NCBI GenBank assembly: GCA_027475525.1
Contig: JAMWFC010000049.1
Location: 3,084,947 to 3,148,946 of the forward strand
Source of the DNA: Macrolepiota albuminosa
Lineage: Eukaryota; Basidiomycota; Agaricomycetes; Agaricales; Agaricaceae
Direction: 5' to 3'
DNA length: 64,000 nucleotides
Numbering within the stretch: the stretch's first letter is position 1; every line of letters begins with the position of its first letter. Below the pieces are notes generated by a model that was not told the origin of the DNA, did no database searches, and saw only the letters and a list, made by a program, of their open reading frames with translations. Position numbers and translations under genes: made by a program. Positions 1-11,713 of this stretch are shown here, piece by piece.

Positions 1-5
1 TCGCT

Positions 6-2153
6 GTGGCGCCAAGAGCGCCCGTTACTGTTACTCCTTGCGCTGGGCCTGGAGGGAATACTCTGGCGCGAAATGCGCCTGCCCCTCCGGTGGCTCAGCC
101 ACAACCAGAACCGTCTGCCCTGACCAAGTCGGGGCCGTCTCGTCAGCGTCGCGGCCGCAAGCCGCCCCTCGATGCCTCCAAATTGGAGGTTATACTCTTT
201 CCTGCTGGCATTCCCGCACGAGCGGGAGAAGTCCAGATGTTGTTCATGTTGCCGGTGTTTGTACCGGCCCCTCCAGCAAAGTATCCCGTGGTCGTCTTGA
301 CCCCAGACCCCCATACGCCGGAGCAGTATGATGGTCTGGTGGCGACCTTGAGGGGGAAGACTAGGCCTGATAAAGGCAAAAAACTGGTACCATCCCTGTC
401 CGACGAGAGCGACTATGGAGAGTTGAGCTCGGAGCAGGAGGAGGACGGGGAGGAGGGGGAATCGGCCGCAGACCGATTCCAACGAGCGACTATGGAGAGT
501 TGAGCTCGGAGCAGGAGGAGGACGGGGAGGAGGGGGAATCAGCTGCAGACCGATTCCAACAAGTAGCGCGCAATAAGCGCATTGCAAAGAAGAAGGCGAT
601 TCACGCCAAGGAACTAAAGGCCCAGAAGTCGAGGGCCGAGGACGAATGTTCGGGGAGGATCCCCGATGGCTTGGGGGTGAAGGTGTGGGGTCCGCTCGAT
701 GTCGAGCAAATGAACTCGTGCTTTAGAGGAGCACTCAGCCATTGCACCTATTATTCGTATGCCACGAATACGGTGTTGATGGGAGCTGACGCCAATAGAG
801 CGGCGTCATACGAATATTCCTCTGGCCAGCCTGCCCACATCCCGGGCACAATTGTGTACAAGCACACCCCACGCGGTCTTCCCCGCACTCCTCTAGAGCT
901 GGACTGGCTCTACAAGTATTATGCTAATGTACACGTCCCGCGTCGCGACAGAATCGTCGCCTATATGTTGATCACAGAGCTCCAGATGTTCGCGCAGCGA
1001 ACAGTGGAGGCTCTGCATGATCGAACCATGCAGCTCCTGATGAAGGAGCCTCGGTATCAAGAACTCGTCAACCCGATGCAGGGCCCTGACGACCTCGCTC
1101 TTGTCGAGCGACAACACATTCCGGGGCGCTTTTTGCGCACGAAAGACAATGGCACCACGGCGTTGCGCGTAATGCGCGCTCAGGATCCAGCCACACCGTT
1201 CGACCTTGACCAACTGGCGCAGTACGCGCTGGTCTTTGGCCGACCTGGGCTGGAGAATACCTATCAAGGTATCGCCGTGGATCATGCCTACCGCATGCAC
1301 TGGCGGACCCTCTTTGGGTTCGCCTTATGTCGAGCATTGTGCGCTAACAGCGCAGCCAAGCCGGTGATCGTACGGTGCATGACCCTCGTCGTGGCCCGAC
1401 CAGGGCTTTATCGAGAGGCGATTGCCTCGTATGACGCCATGTTCCCCGAGCAGCCATTTGAGCCAACATGGGCCGCAGCTTGAAATTCACCAAGTTTACG
1501 TGCCCGACGACCATGCACGGAACTTCTCCGACGACGACGCATTACGCGTCCTTTTACACAACTGGATTCCGCTGGAATGGGTGGACCACACGTACACGTA
1601 CGGCGTAGTCTTCCTGGAACAGCAGTTCCATTCCCCCACGATGTCTATGGACATCTTCAAGCAGGTCGACGACGAGCGCATGGAGCGCCTCTCCAAGTAT
1701 GGCACCCCCGCCGCAATCCCGCAATGGGATGGATGGCGGGAGATGACTGAAGACGATCACTATCGTCTGATGTTCAAGCACCACGAGGAGAGCAAGCTCC
1801 CGGAAAATCCTGAGGCCAACGGCCTCTATTACTTGATTGGCATGGACCCGAATCGGGTCAACCTCCTAAAACGCTCGGCAGCGCATGACCTGCCCGCAGC
1901 GGACATGGACCCAGGCCGGGTCAATCTCCTGCCACGCACGGCAGAGCAGGGTACGCTTACCACCACCGCTTCAGCGATTAACGTCGCACTAACAGAGCCT
2001 ATGGTGGTAGACACGCCTGCAGCCGAGGGGCCTATAACCCCACCACGGACGGAATCGGCACCTCCCCCTCCCGCGATTAACGTCGCACTGGAGGAGGAGG
2101 CAATGGTGACTGAGACGGGCGCTGTCATGGGAGCATCGTCATCCGGGTCCTAG
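6..2153 (+). pseudogene. Element A1 ORF3, extra 3' ORF of a Gypsy element, frameshifted
   Basis: This reads in three frames: 6-503, 500-1483 and about 1470-2153. It aligns block by block with the uninterrupted 1079-codon ORF at 60096-63335 (minus) and with 37249-40160. Shared blocks include GRIPD.LGV, a YY/W-rich TNT block, PRG(F/L)PR.P, FDLDQLAQYALVFGRPG, RMHWRTLFGFALCRAL, ARPGLY.EA, a DDALRVLLHN.IP block, DHTYTYGV and YGTP.(S/A)IPQWDGWRE. The first shift is caused exactly by a 77-bp tandem duplication. The second needs a one-base indel near 1470-1485. The 5' end lies outside the window. Function is unknown: I see no signal peptide, membrane span or retroviral catalytic motif. The position, followed by PPT and LTR, shows it belongs to an LTR retrotransposon. 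Confidence 0.8.
407..560 (+). repeat. 77-bp tandem duplication inside A1 ORF3
   Basis: Copies at 407-483 and 484-560 begin GAGCGACTATGGAG. They differ mainly at two transitions in CpG contexts (CGGCCGC against CAGCTGC). Since 77 is not a multiple of three, the second copy shifts the reading frame and produces the stop at about 501-503. Confidence 0.92.
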
Positions 2154-2480
2154 ACCCTTGTATACAATATTTTGTATGTACCTCTGAGTATTTAACTCGA
2201 GCCATTTCAGCTGATACGCACTTTAGAGTCGCGTGTAGATACAGCGGACCCAGAGGAGGGGTCACTCTTTTTGTTTTTTATACTTTTATTATATACACTA
2301 TTTGCTTCTACTGCTGGCGTCCCCTGCACCTGTGTCTGATAAGGACTGCTGTCTCTTGTGTCCGGCCGACACATCCTCAGTGCGCATGAGTACTAACGCC
2401 TTCCAGCCACGCAACACGCGTGCATTCATCCGTTGTTGCACTACCGTGCATCTTTCATCTCGCTCTACCTCCCTTTCTCA
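2154..2480 (+). other. A1 3' untranslated stretch between ORF3 and the polypurine tract
   Basis: No credible ORF. It holds a T-rich run near 2268-2290 and leads into the hairpin and PPT. The matching interval in A2 is 40161-40321 and in A3 is only about 15 nt, so its length is not conserved. Confidence 0.6.
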
Positions 2481-2510
2481 AGACCGAGTATTCGGTCTCA
2501 TTGGGGGGTA
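2481..2510 (+). promoter_or_regulatory. Hairpin plus polypurine tract of A1
   Basis: AGACCGA (2481-2487) pairs with TCGGTCT (2492-2498) around a 4-nt loop. The PPT TTGGGGGG follows directly, then the LTR at 2511. The same arrangement with different but still complementary arms occurs in A2 and A3. The PPT primes plus-strand DNA synthesis in LTR retrotransposons; the role of the hairpin is unknown. Confidence 0.75.
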
Positions 2511-2686
2511 TGTAACGGGGTCATCCGTATTACCATCAGCGTCAACGATGCTATAATCAATTAGTAGAGTATTACGTAAGATAACATCTTGTTTTCGCAC
2601 TAAGTACTAGTCAAATCCGATATTGCGGTCTGATTTAGCACTGTGTGAAATACACAGATAGTTCTAACTAGTAACCCCAGGTTACA
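2511..2686 (+). repeat. 3' LTR of element A1 (176 bp)
   Basis: Begins TGTAAC and ends GTTACA, a perfect 6-bp terminal inverted pair, directly after the PPT. It contains a small hairpin, CTGTGT...ACACAG, at 2641-2656. The 5' LTR is outside the window, so the end at 2686 is set by terminal symmetry only. Confidence 0.7.
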
Positions 2687-2798
2687 GTTTCAATGTTGTA
2701 GTGAATAAACTATACTCCAAAGTAAGTGTTAATTAATTGATTGATGTACAAATATTAATAACCTTTTTATAGCAACACTTTGATGATTACAAAGTAAG

Positions 2799-2833
<35 letters not shown>

Positions 2834-3300
2834 ATTAATAAATGATCAATTTAGCTACAACTTTGAAATTTGATTATAAAGCAAGTATTGACTGATTGAT
2901 TGATTGATAACTATTAACAAACATTCTTATAGCAAAACTTTGTAACTCAACTACAAAGTAAGTAATGATTGATTGATTAATTGATGAATCTTAACAAACA
3001 TTCAATAGCTTGACAACATTCAGCTATTGATTGATCATTGTAAGTGATCTTGAATGTATTTGAGCTTAGAAAATGCTTAAAAAATTCGAAAAAATCACAG
3101 AAAAATCAGGAAAAATTCAATTCAGCTTATAGTAAACTTTGGGCTATTGATACACTATCATTTAAGTGAAATTTGTTCTTTTGAGCTTTATAAATGCTTA
3201 AAAAATTCAAGAAAAATTCAATTCAGCTTATAGCAACACTTTAACAACTTTGAGCTATTGATAAATCATCATGTAAATATCTCTCAATGATTTTGAGCTT
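2687..3300. repeat. AT-rich minisatellite with ATTG microsatellite tracts
   Basis: Imperfect units of roughly 75-90 bp recur, each with a segment like TTATAGCAACACTTTG, a CAAAGTAAGTA segment and a run of ATTG or GATT units (the longest at about 2806-2832). From about 3060 the unit changes to GCTTAAAAAATTC-type repeats. No gene seen. Confidence 0.75.
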
Positions 3301-3409
3301 TGAAAATGCTTAAAACATCTAGGCAATCTTCAACTACTCATTCTAATAATGAATCCAGTACTCCTGAAAGTCAAAGGCTAGGATTTAAAGCAGGCTCCAA
3401 CAGTTACAA

Positions 3410-4440
3410 ATGACTGATCCTGATGAGCATTGTTCAAATAGAAGTAGAAGATCTACTTCAGTGGTTATACCACCTATTTATTTTGAATCTGGGGATATGG
3501 GAACTGGGGATATGAGAACTAGAAGAAATGATCAGATTGCTTCTAGCTCTTTGGGAAGGCCTATTAGACCGACTGTTGCTATAGACTCATTTGCATCTGG
3601 GGATATCAGTCTTGAGACCAGGAGGAATAATCAGATTGCTTCAAGCTCTGATATGGGATCTGGGGACAATACTGAGATGTACAACTTGGAGCTGTTAGAG
3701 GAAATAATCAGATTGCTTCAAGCTCTGATATGGAATCTGGAGAAAATGCTTCTAGTTGAGAAGGCCTACTAGACCACCAATTGTTGCTGAGGATCCATTT
3801 GCTAGGCTATTCCTGAAACTCTTTACCTGAAGGATGGAATGCTTCCTTGCAAATTCCAATTCCTAGAATGATACCACCTCTACCTCTTCCTGCATATGGA
3901 GCTCCTTCTGTGCCATTAATAGTGGCACCTCTACCAGCTGCTGTACATGGAAGAGATAATAGAGTGGGATCAGTCAATCAGCCTGTAGTTGGTAGAACTG
4001 CTATCAGTATACCTGAAACTCATTTGCCTGAAGGATGGGATGCTCCTTTAAGGAATCCTATACCCAGAATGCCTGCTTTGCATAGACCTGCTTTACCAAA
4101 CTTCATAATGCTACCACCAGTGCCACCTGCATTTGAAAATAGAGAGGGACAAATTAATTAGCAGGTTGCTCCTATACAGGAGCAGACATTAGCAGTATTG
4201 CAAGACCAGCAAAAGTTAGAGCATATTGCAGCAGCTGAGGAGCATAATAGACAACAGCAGGCACTAGCAATGTTGCAAGAGCAACAAAGGCAACAACAGG
4301 CATTAGCAGTATTGCATGAGCAACATTAGCTCAGAGAGCAAGGAAGACAACTACAAATATTACACCAGCCAGAGGTGAGACAAAGACAACTGTTAAAGGT
4401 TGCATTGACTAACAAAGATTAACAGCATGTAGATTTCAAT
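3410..4440 (+). pseudogene. Low-complexity N-terminal part of the Helitron protein or an adjoining relic
   Basis: Open stretches at 3410-3772 and 3847-4161 encode repetitive Asn/Ser/Asp-rich then Pro-rich sequence. The segment around 3500-3740 is internally repeated (AATCAGATTGCTTC recurs). From 4160 to 4440 the reading is very Gln-rich and coiled-coil-like, with TAG, TAG and TAA stops. It runs in the same direction into the Helitron protein at 4444. I cannot assign a domain, and it could be a separate captured exon. Confidence 0.4.
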
Positions 4441-4443
4441 CCT

Positions 4444-7400
4444 GAACATAGGCCTTTGAATGAGGCTAGAGCTCAAAGGATCTTACAAGGGTGGGAACAG
4501 GAGCATGCAGCTGATTTGGAGGAGGACTTCAACAATCTAGATGTTCAAGATCTGGATCATTATGTTAACAATGGAAGGCAGCAGAATCTAGCAGCAGAAC
4601 AACTGGAACCTCCTCTTCATCCTCCTATCCTACCAATTGTACAACAACCCATAAATGATCTTCCAAGAGGTAGACACCCTTACTTGATTAAACTTCTACC
4701 ACATTATCTTGGTTCTATGGATGTTATATGTCCACACTATCAGGCTCTACATTGAGATGCTGAAAAGCCCACCAGGTCTACTAGACATCATACAAAATTT
4801 GGCATGTGCTGTCTGCAAGGCCAGATTGATTTGCCCAGACTTGCAGATGCACCCTCAGAACTGCTTGACCTACTCCAAGGGCAACATCTTTTTTCTGATG
4901 CTTTCAAAGTATCTATTTGCCAATACAATGCTGCTTTTGCATTTCCATCTTTGGGAGTCAAAATCAATCACACAATTACTAATGCATCTGGACCATACAG
5001 CTTCAGGATCAATGGAGAGCTCCATCATCTGACAGGTGCTTTGCTTCCTACTGAAGGTGAACATCCTGTATATGCACAACTCTACTTCTATGATCATATT
5101 CAACAATTGGCTTTTTGTCAAGGAAGCAATCCTAGATCAGATCCACAGATGATGGCCTCTTTGCAGGATATGCTTCATAGAGTTAATCCCTTTATTGGCT
5201 TATACAATGATAGGACCCCATACAGGCTAGGCGCATCAACAGCAGGCTCAGCATCGGCTCTGGAGACCTTGCCGCACTTGTTTCAAACTTGGCACACAGG
5301 ATTTATCCTTTCTAGGCCATTCCTGATGGACACACATGGCAACCATCAAGATTGATCAGGAATAGCGCTGGCAGCAGCTGGAATGACAGCTGTCATCATG
5401 CTGTTGGTAAGGTCTTGACAGGTGGCGCTAATTAATCAGCACATGACCTGACTAGCTGGTGACAGCACTTATGGATTAGGGATAATGCCATAACTTGTGA
5501 TGGCTAGACTGGTGTTTCACCATGGCGCATGATAGTGCTTGGTGACCTCGAGACAGGCAGAATGGATAGCGAGCTTGTAATTTCCTTTTGATTTAGTTTA
5601 ATTCACAGCCTTTACTTACATTCTTACCGTTCCACCCTGCCTTGGCACCGGGGAACTTTAACTTACTATAAATACTTATCACTTGTCAATAGTTAGAAGA
5701 ACAGGACAGAGTACCATGTTTACCTTGCTCAGTTCATCTTACAGTTCAGATTTCTTCTGAGCTGACTAAGTTCTTGGTTGCCAATTGTCTGAACACTCTT
5801 AGCCTGCTTGCCACAGTTACGCTTATGGAACATATGTGCCTTACACCTACAGCAGGCAACCTGCAGCTTAGTCATTGCTAAGCCTCCTATCCTCTTACCG
5901 CATCTCTTGCTGCACTTACTTAGACACCCCATCCTTAGCATGCATCTCTTACCGACACTCCTTGCCAACTTACTTTTTACCTTTCTGACTTGTTCTCTGA
6001 GACCTGCCTGAGACTCCCTCAAAACACTTAGCATGCCCAACGCTTACAAGTCAGTAGCCATAAACCATTTCTGCTATTGACCAACTTTTGGACATCATCA
6101 ACAAGCATGCAAAGCAGATTATGACAGAAGTTCCAGAAGGTCAATCCCAAAGGCTTTCTGTTTAACTTAGAGCTGACTTTAGAGATCATCAACGCTATAA
6201 CAACCCTAATGAACAGGAAGGAGTTGCAGCAATTATACCAGGAGATGGCTCTGAAGAATGATCAGATCACCGTGATATAGTCCTGCATCTGCATGGAGGT
6301 CAATTAAAATGAATCAGCCATTTACACCCTTATTATACACCACTACATTACACCATCGTCTTTTCAACTGGAGAACCTGGATTTCACACTGATATTCAAT
6401 CTCAATTGGGACTGGCTGGTGAACAAAGAGCTCAAAAAGTCAGCCAAACTGCATATTATGCATATAGGCTGCAACAAAGGGCTTTGGAGGTTAATGCTGC
6501 ATTGCTTTGGAGTGGCAGACTATTCCAGCAATATGTTGTGGATGCATGGGCATCAACAGAACAGAACAAGCTCAACTGTGTTCAACATAATCAAAAGAAG
6601 ATTAGGGCTGAAGTTTATCAAGGAGTAGTTGATGCCACTGCTGGAGATGAGGAGTTATGCAGACAAAGCTGGTGTGTGGTCCTCCCCTCTTCTCATGTTG
6701 AAAGCGAACAACACATGCAACAACTATTCCAGGATTCTATGGCTATTTGCAGGCATTTTCACAAACCAGATCTTTTCATTACTATGACTGCCAATCCAAA
6801 GTGGCCTGAAATAGAAGAGGCTCTCTTGAAGGAACCTACAGTAAATGGAAAGAGGCAAACAGCTTCTGACTGTCCAGATATTGTTGCCAGAGTATTTGAA
6901 CTCAAGAAAAATGCTCTTTTGAAGGATATAAAGGATGGTCTCTTTACAAAATGTGTTGCTTCTGTTCATACCATTGAATTCCAGAAGAGGGGACTTCCAC
7001 ATATCCATATCTTGATCTTTTTCCATCATCATGACAAGATCAAAGATGCAGCTCATCTGGATACTATTGTTTCTGCTCAAATTCCTGATCCAGTGACTCA
7101 GCCTCAATTATATCAGGTATTGACTTTGCTTGAATTATGAATGCAGTGACTTACCTTTGTTATTAGGTTGTTACTACCAATATGGTCCATGGTCCATGTG
7201 GAGCAGATTTTCCCAATGCCAAGTGCATGGTAGATGGCAAATGTTCCAAGGGATATCCCAAGGAATTTCAAGAGGCTACACAGTATGGTGATGATGGTTA
7301 GAGGATGAAACCAATTATGATGTTGAGCAGCTGAAGCAAAGAGTGGAGGAGAACAAGGCCAAGTTCAATGCAGAACAACTGGAGACTTTCAATGCTGTCA

Positions 7401-8283
7401 TGGACTCTGTGGACAACAGTTTGGGCAAGATGTTATTCATTCACAGTGCTGGAGGATGTGGCAAAACCTTTGTCTGCAATACTCTGGCTGCTGCTGTTCA
7501 TTCCAATGGAGATATAGCATTATGTGTAAAATGCCATTGACTCTGTTGATCGTGGCTTCAGAGACATCTTTGATAATGACATTTCCTTTGGTGGAGTTAC
7601 TGTGATTTTTGGAGGGGACTTTAGACAAACTCTTCCAGTAGTTCCACATGGACTTAGGCAGCAGATGATTGCTGCTTCACTCAAAAGGGGCAGACTTTGG
7701 GATCACATTCAAGTTCACTACTTGGTTCAAAACATGAGGCTGGAGCAGACTCCAGATAATGTTGCTCATGCAGCTTGGTTGTTGGATGTTGGTGCAGGGA
7801 AAAATCTAGGTCCAGGAGAAACAGTCAAACTACCTCAAAGGATGATCTGTGAGGATAATTCTATCACTGAATTGATTTCTTCCACATATCCTTATTAGTC
7901 ATCCTCAAAATGATCAGTATTACCTGGACCAAACTATTCTCTCTGGCAAGAACTCGGATATAGAGGAGATCAATGCAGAAGTTCTAGAGAGGTATCCAGG
8001 AGAAGAAAGGATCTTACAGAGTGCAGATTCTGTTCTGTCTGATAACAGGAATCCTGATGGCCTTGCATTCTATCCTGTGGAATATCTCAACTCTTTGAAA
8101 GCCAGTAGTTTGCCTTTGGCTAAACTGGCTTTAAAGATTAGAGTTTCTGTCATGCTCCTCAGGAATCTGGACACAACCAAAGGACTTTGTAATGGAACAA
8201 GAATGATTGTTACCCATATCAGCACCAGAGTTCTCAGATGTTGTATCATCAGTAGAGATGCCAAATTTGCAAAGGATAGTTGA
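4444..8283 (+). pseudogene. Helitron Rep/helicase (RepHel) pseudogene
   Basis: Helitrons move by rolling-circle replication using an HUH nuclease fused to a Pif1-type helicase. Visible landmarks in order are a Helitron-like N-terminal domain (to 5207 and from 6105), the HUH motif GLPHIHILIFF near 6990-7020, the HGPCG...CM..GKCSKGYPKEF block (7190-7270), a Walker A block SAGGCGKTF (about 7444-7470), the Pif1 block VIFGGDFRQTLPVV (7599-7640) and a C-terminal block LLRNLDTTKGLCNGTR (8155-8204). A GT-AG intron fits 7117-7166. The segment between about 7300 and 7340 has lost the Tyr-motif region, and another helicase piece is missing near 7535. Stops and frame shifts are frequent, so it is inactive. 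A solo LTR interrupts it at 5208-6100. Confidence 0.88.
5208..6100 (+). repeat. Family C solo LTR (893 bp) inside the Helitron
   Basis: Starts TGATAGGACCCC and ends GGACATCATCA, flanked by ACAA on both sides (5204-5207, 6101-6104). Removing the insert and one ACAA restores the Helitron reading NPFIGLYKHAKQIM, so the boundaries are firm. A TATA-like ACTATAAATACTT lies near 5663. A second copy with the same ends is at 54170-55060. Short TG...CA ends, an internal TATA box and lack of coding sequence suggest a solo LTR; the 4-bp duplication is unlike families A and B (5 bp). Confidence 0.8.
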
Positions 8284-8289
8284 AGGAGC

Positions 8290-8499
8290 TGGTAAGATGA
8301 AAGCACTTCTACCTAAGAGATATGCATTAACAGTTGTCCTGTAGACTGACTTGTGGATGATGGTCAGCTAGGTAAAGGATGACAAGAAACTCCTCCTTGA
8401 TGCCAGGAAGAGTTTCATCAATGAAGCCATCCTGATTCTGAAGAGCAAGCTTTCTGACAAGGAGACGACTTGGTGACTAAAGGACAGCACAACTAAATA
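8290..8499 (+). other. Helitron tail or junction, no gene recognised
   Basis: Frame-broken sequence after the last recognisable helicase block. I see neither a CTRR terminus with a preceding hairpin nor an obvious boundary, so the Helitron 3' end is unresolved. Confidence 0.3.
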
Positions 8500-9554
8500 G
8501 GGTCAAAGGAGTGGCAAGGGGGAAGAAAGAAGCAGGGGCAAAGTATGACCTGATCCGTCAGCAGCAGCTGGTCCATCAATGGCACTGGAAGGTTCTATGC
8601 TGGCTGCAGGTGATTCTTCTCATCCATCACCAATTTCCAAGAAGAGAAAATAGCCAGTCCACCAGTGGCAGGAGGTTCATCTGGTCCATCGCCAACCCCC
8701 AAGAAGTGGAAATGGCTGAGTCCACTGCCTGCTCTCTGTCATTGCAAGGTCACTTGGATTGGTTGACATCCATCTGGACTTACCCGTCATCAAACTGAGG
8801 AGGAGGAGCAGGAGGAGGAGGAAGAGCAGGAGGAGGATGAGGAAGAAGAACAAGAGGGAAGGGTACCAAAGGGGGAAATTACTAGGGGGATGTTGTTGTG
8901 CAGGTATCTGAGGACCACACCTTGTCGCGAGGGTCAGCACATCAACCCTCCATGTCAATATTGTGCAAGTAAGTGACTACAGTGTGTCAGGACCAAGGGT
9001 GGCACAGCATGCAATCCTTGTCGGCTCATTCGCAAGCAAACCTGCAGTCTGACAATTGTCAAGAAGACTATCAAGTCTGGGAAGAAGGGAAAGGGGAAAA
9101 AACCACGGACAAAAAAGTCAGTGACCATCATTGAGAGTGATGATGGCATGATCTTTTTTTTATGCTCCTAACCAATAGTCAGTAGATAACCCAGCCAGTC
9201 TGGTCACAGGACCATCCAAACCGTCCGTCTATCCATTGAAGTCATTGACCTTGAACTGCCCAACAGATCCTCTTCCGGTCATGGGCAAGGGCAAGAAGCG
9301 GGCGATGAAGGTGATGGAGGCTGACAACAGTGAGGCCATTGTGGCTGGTGTGATGGCAGGGGTAGAGAGCCGTTTGGACATGATGGAGATTGGATTTCAG
9401 GAAGCTCTGTGGAATGTTGGGGTGCAGGTGTGGGAGGGATTTGCCATGGCCGAGAAAAGCTGGTTCCCACATCTTGAGGACTACTTCCATCACTACCAGA
9501 CTCAGGTGGACACACTTGGTAACCACATAGATAACCTCCAGGCCAATGTGTCTC
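8500..9554 (+). pseudogene. Zn2Cys6-like nuclear protein, 5' part, split by element A2
   Basis: Reading through frame breaks gives a Pro/Ser-rich start with a basic KKRK, an acidic Glu-rich block (about 8800-8860), then a cysteine cluster at 8958-9050: C-x2-C-x6-C-x8-C-x2-C-x7-C, which fits the fungal binuclear zinc cluster spacing. The one stop inside the cluster is TGA (ASK*LQC), as from CGA. A Lys-rich stretch (KKGKGKK) and an acidic IIESDD follow. The segment 9236-9554 reads as a helical domain ending at the A2 insertion. The target duplication GTCTC shows the gene continues at 40543. Architecture resembles the antisense gene of B2, so it may itself be a decayed element-borne gene. Confidence 0.55.
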
Positions 9555-9745
9555 TGTAACATATTGTAGTATAGTTAAATAATTAATAGACAATTATATT
9601 AATTATTTATTATTACTTTACTTACCAGCTGGCTGCCTTACATAAGGCAGCTAATTTTACTGTCATAACTCATAGTACTAGAATCAAATATCGATCTGAT
9701 TCTGTGGTGTGACCGTAAGGCTAAACAATACTTGACTTTGTTTCA
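9555..9745 (+). repeat. 5' LTR of A2
   Basis: TGTAACATATTG to TTGTTTCA. It contains a hairpin at 9631-9652 (GGCTGCCTT pairing with AAGGCAGCT). Differs from the 3' LTR only by five A/G or C/T changes. Confidence 0.95.
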
Positions 9746-10437
9746 CTTTTTTGAACCTTTTGGGTTCAATTCTGATACTACGGACAAAGACTACATGTCT
9801 AGACTGTGATTGCATTGAACAGTGCATCAACTTCTTTGACGCACGCTTCTGGATTAAAAGAGACGTAGCAACAGCTGATTGGATGGAGACCAATCAATCT
9901 GCTGAACCAACACGCAATAGTGAGACCATCAACCAGTTGTTGGTGTACCCTCAATCTGCGGTGACTGACCCGGGTTGTCCCGGGTCAGAATATACTAAGG
10001 CCAAGCCTTCCCGGCAGCCTCAGAAAATGCCAGGAGGGACGCAATGGAGTGAAGTGCAGCCGACAGCTGCACCAAGCGGTGCAGCGAGGCCAGGGGCAGT
10101 TGTGGAAGACCTGGAACAGCAATCCGGCAGGGATCACAAATTTCCCATGCAGACTAGGAGGTCAGGGTGACAGTTCCAGAGCAGGAGTAGTGTTCAGGGA
10201 CCTACTGAAGGTTGCAGACCTTCGTTGTACTTCCTGGGGAAGATGCTGAGGCCAGAGGCGGGCAGTTGGAGAGTGCCAACTGAATCCACTCCACTGACAC
10301 AACGTCAGCAGGGAGTTGGAGTGCTGCAGGAGACAACAATTCCCGAGCAAAGAACACCAGCAGTACATTGGGAAGACAAAACTTCCGATGACAAAGAGAG
10401 TGGACAGAGTGAGTCCACCCTTTAGGTTTAGTGTGCT
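9746..10437 (+). other. A2 leader with primer-site hairpin and weak ORF
   Basis: Immediately inside the LTR lies a perfect 7-bp stem, TTGAACC (9751-9757) and GGTTCAA (9763-9769). The segment 9849-10170 is open but has no recognised domain and may be degraded gag N-terminus. I see no convincing tRNA-complementary PBS. Confidence 0.5.
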
Positions 10438-10836
10438 ATGCTATGGAAAAGATACCCTAGCATTACAAAGGATACCACGCATGCTCGACTAGGACTGTAT
10501 GTACTGAAACACATACAGTTGATACAAGCTAGAGGTGATAATGTACCTCAGTTGAATACCATTGAATATATTACGTTGTATATTCAGATTCTTGAGCTGG
10601 AAGCCCAAGCATATATGTACCACAAGGCTAATCGAGGATCAGCTGCCTTGACCCCAGAGGAAGCAAATTTGATTCCAAATATACCCCCTTTGGCAAAGCC
10701 AGAGTTGTCTCCCCATCTGGAAGAGGCAATGAGCAATATATATGCGCCCCAGCAAGCAGGAGAGTCTGATGAGCAGTTTGCTGCAAGGTTCGCTGCAGCA
10801 CAGAGGCAAAATGTATTCAGAGGTCAATGAAGGAGG
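10438..10836 (+). pseudogene. A2 gag, 5' part
   Basis: Reads without interruption from ATG 10438 to a TGA at 10828. After removing B1 and one GGAGG the same frame continues at 19495, so this is the gag N-terminal half. It has an Ala/Glu-rich helical composition, as in capsid precursors. No specific motif is visible. Confidence 0.6.
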
Positions 10837-11002
10837 TGTCAGGTTCCGCTGAGTCGGGGGCTTTCTGGGAAAGCGATCGCCCTTACAATGCGGACTTGAC
10901 CTACGGATACTCGGGTGTCTGGAACTCCGGGGCTAGGACTCCGGGTTTCAAGACGCAGACAGGGGTGTCCTGGGGTGGATCCGGAGGGGAGGGGTCATGA
11001 CA
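10837..11002 (-). repeat. B1 left (3') LTR, internally deleted
   Basis: The first 129 bp match the first 130 bp of the B2 LTR and the last 37 match its last 37 bp. The join lies in a run of G (about 10962-10965). The expected PPT is missing next to it. Confidence 0.85.
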
Positions 11003-11375
11003 CCTACCATCCATTCAAGACCCTTAGCGGCGCCAGGCGGCAGATCGCGACGCTAAACCATCAATCTATCACCCTTCTGTCTGTCAAAGTACCTAAGCGA
11101 TGTCAGCCACCAAGGTGAAACGCCAAGCTGTCTGTCAGTTTTTGATAGATCATCAATCTTCTTGCTAAGCACTGTTGTCAGTGATGGATGCCATCTGTCA
11201 GTTGTCATTTTTGCTGCTGTCAGCGCTATCATTGATTGGATCTGCTTCTTGCCGTACTCAGCCATCAAATATTGCCAAAATTGGATAATTAGTGCGTGCT
11301 AAAGTATCCCGAGCCAGTGCTGCATTGCTGTAGCCTGCCATTGATGCGCTGATCTTGTATGGAGTCCTATCACCA
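11003..11375 (-). repeat. Family C LTR fragment
   Basis: On the minus strand it starts TGATAGGACTCCATAC at 11375 and runs through blocks shared with 17207-17346 (including AAGAAGCAGAT.C.ATCAATGATAG) and with 5208-6100. Its far end is cut at the B1 LTR. Confidence 0.65.
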
Positions 11376-11713
11376 TGGCTAGCCATCCTGTTGTGAGCTC
11401 TCAGCTTTCCGGGCCTCGCTCTCATTCCTGGGCAGGTCGGTGCTCTGACCTTGGTCTCGAGCCTTGGATCTTGACTAATCCACATTGGATGCTGGCATGT
11501 CCTGAGCATCTGCTGGGTCTCCCCGTAGTTCATGAGCATTTCATCTGCTGTCAGTGGAAACTGCAGGTATAGGATTACTCATCAATCCTCTGTTTGAAAT
11601 TTGCATGGTGTGGCTGTGCAAAAAGCTCAAGAAGCTGATAGATTTTGTCAACAAACTCAGCGACTGACGTTGGATGCTAGGCAATAGATCCTAGCTGGCA
11701 GATTCAAAAAAAT
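11376..11713. other. Unassigned relic
   Basis: No supported gene. A short minus-strand open stretch (11258-11539) crosses the LTR boundary and matches no family I recognise. Confidence 0.3.

Noticed and set aside
2750..2960. ATTG/GATT repeats as a CRISPR-like or telomeric array
   Set aside because: No unique spacers of constant length and no telomeric unit; it is an AT-rich microsatellite in a minisatellite.
9746..9790. tRNA-derived sequence or tRNA-primed PBS after the A2 LTR
   Set aside because: The GGGTTCAATTC stretch resembles a T-loop, but the stem does not pair and no TGG start adjoins the LTR.
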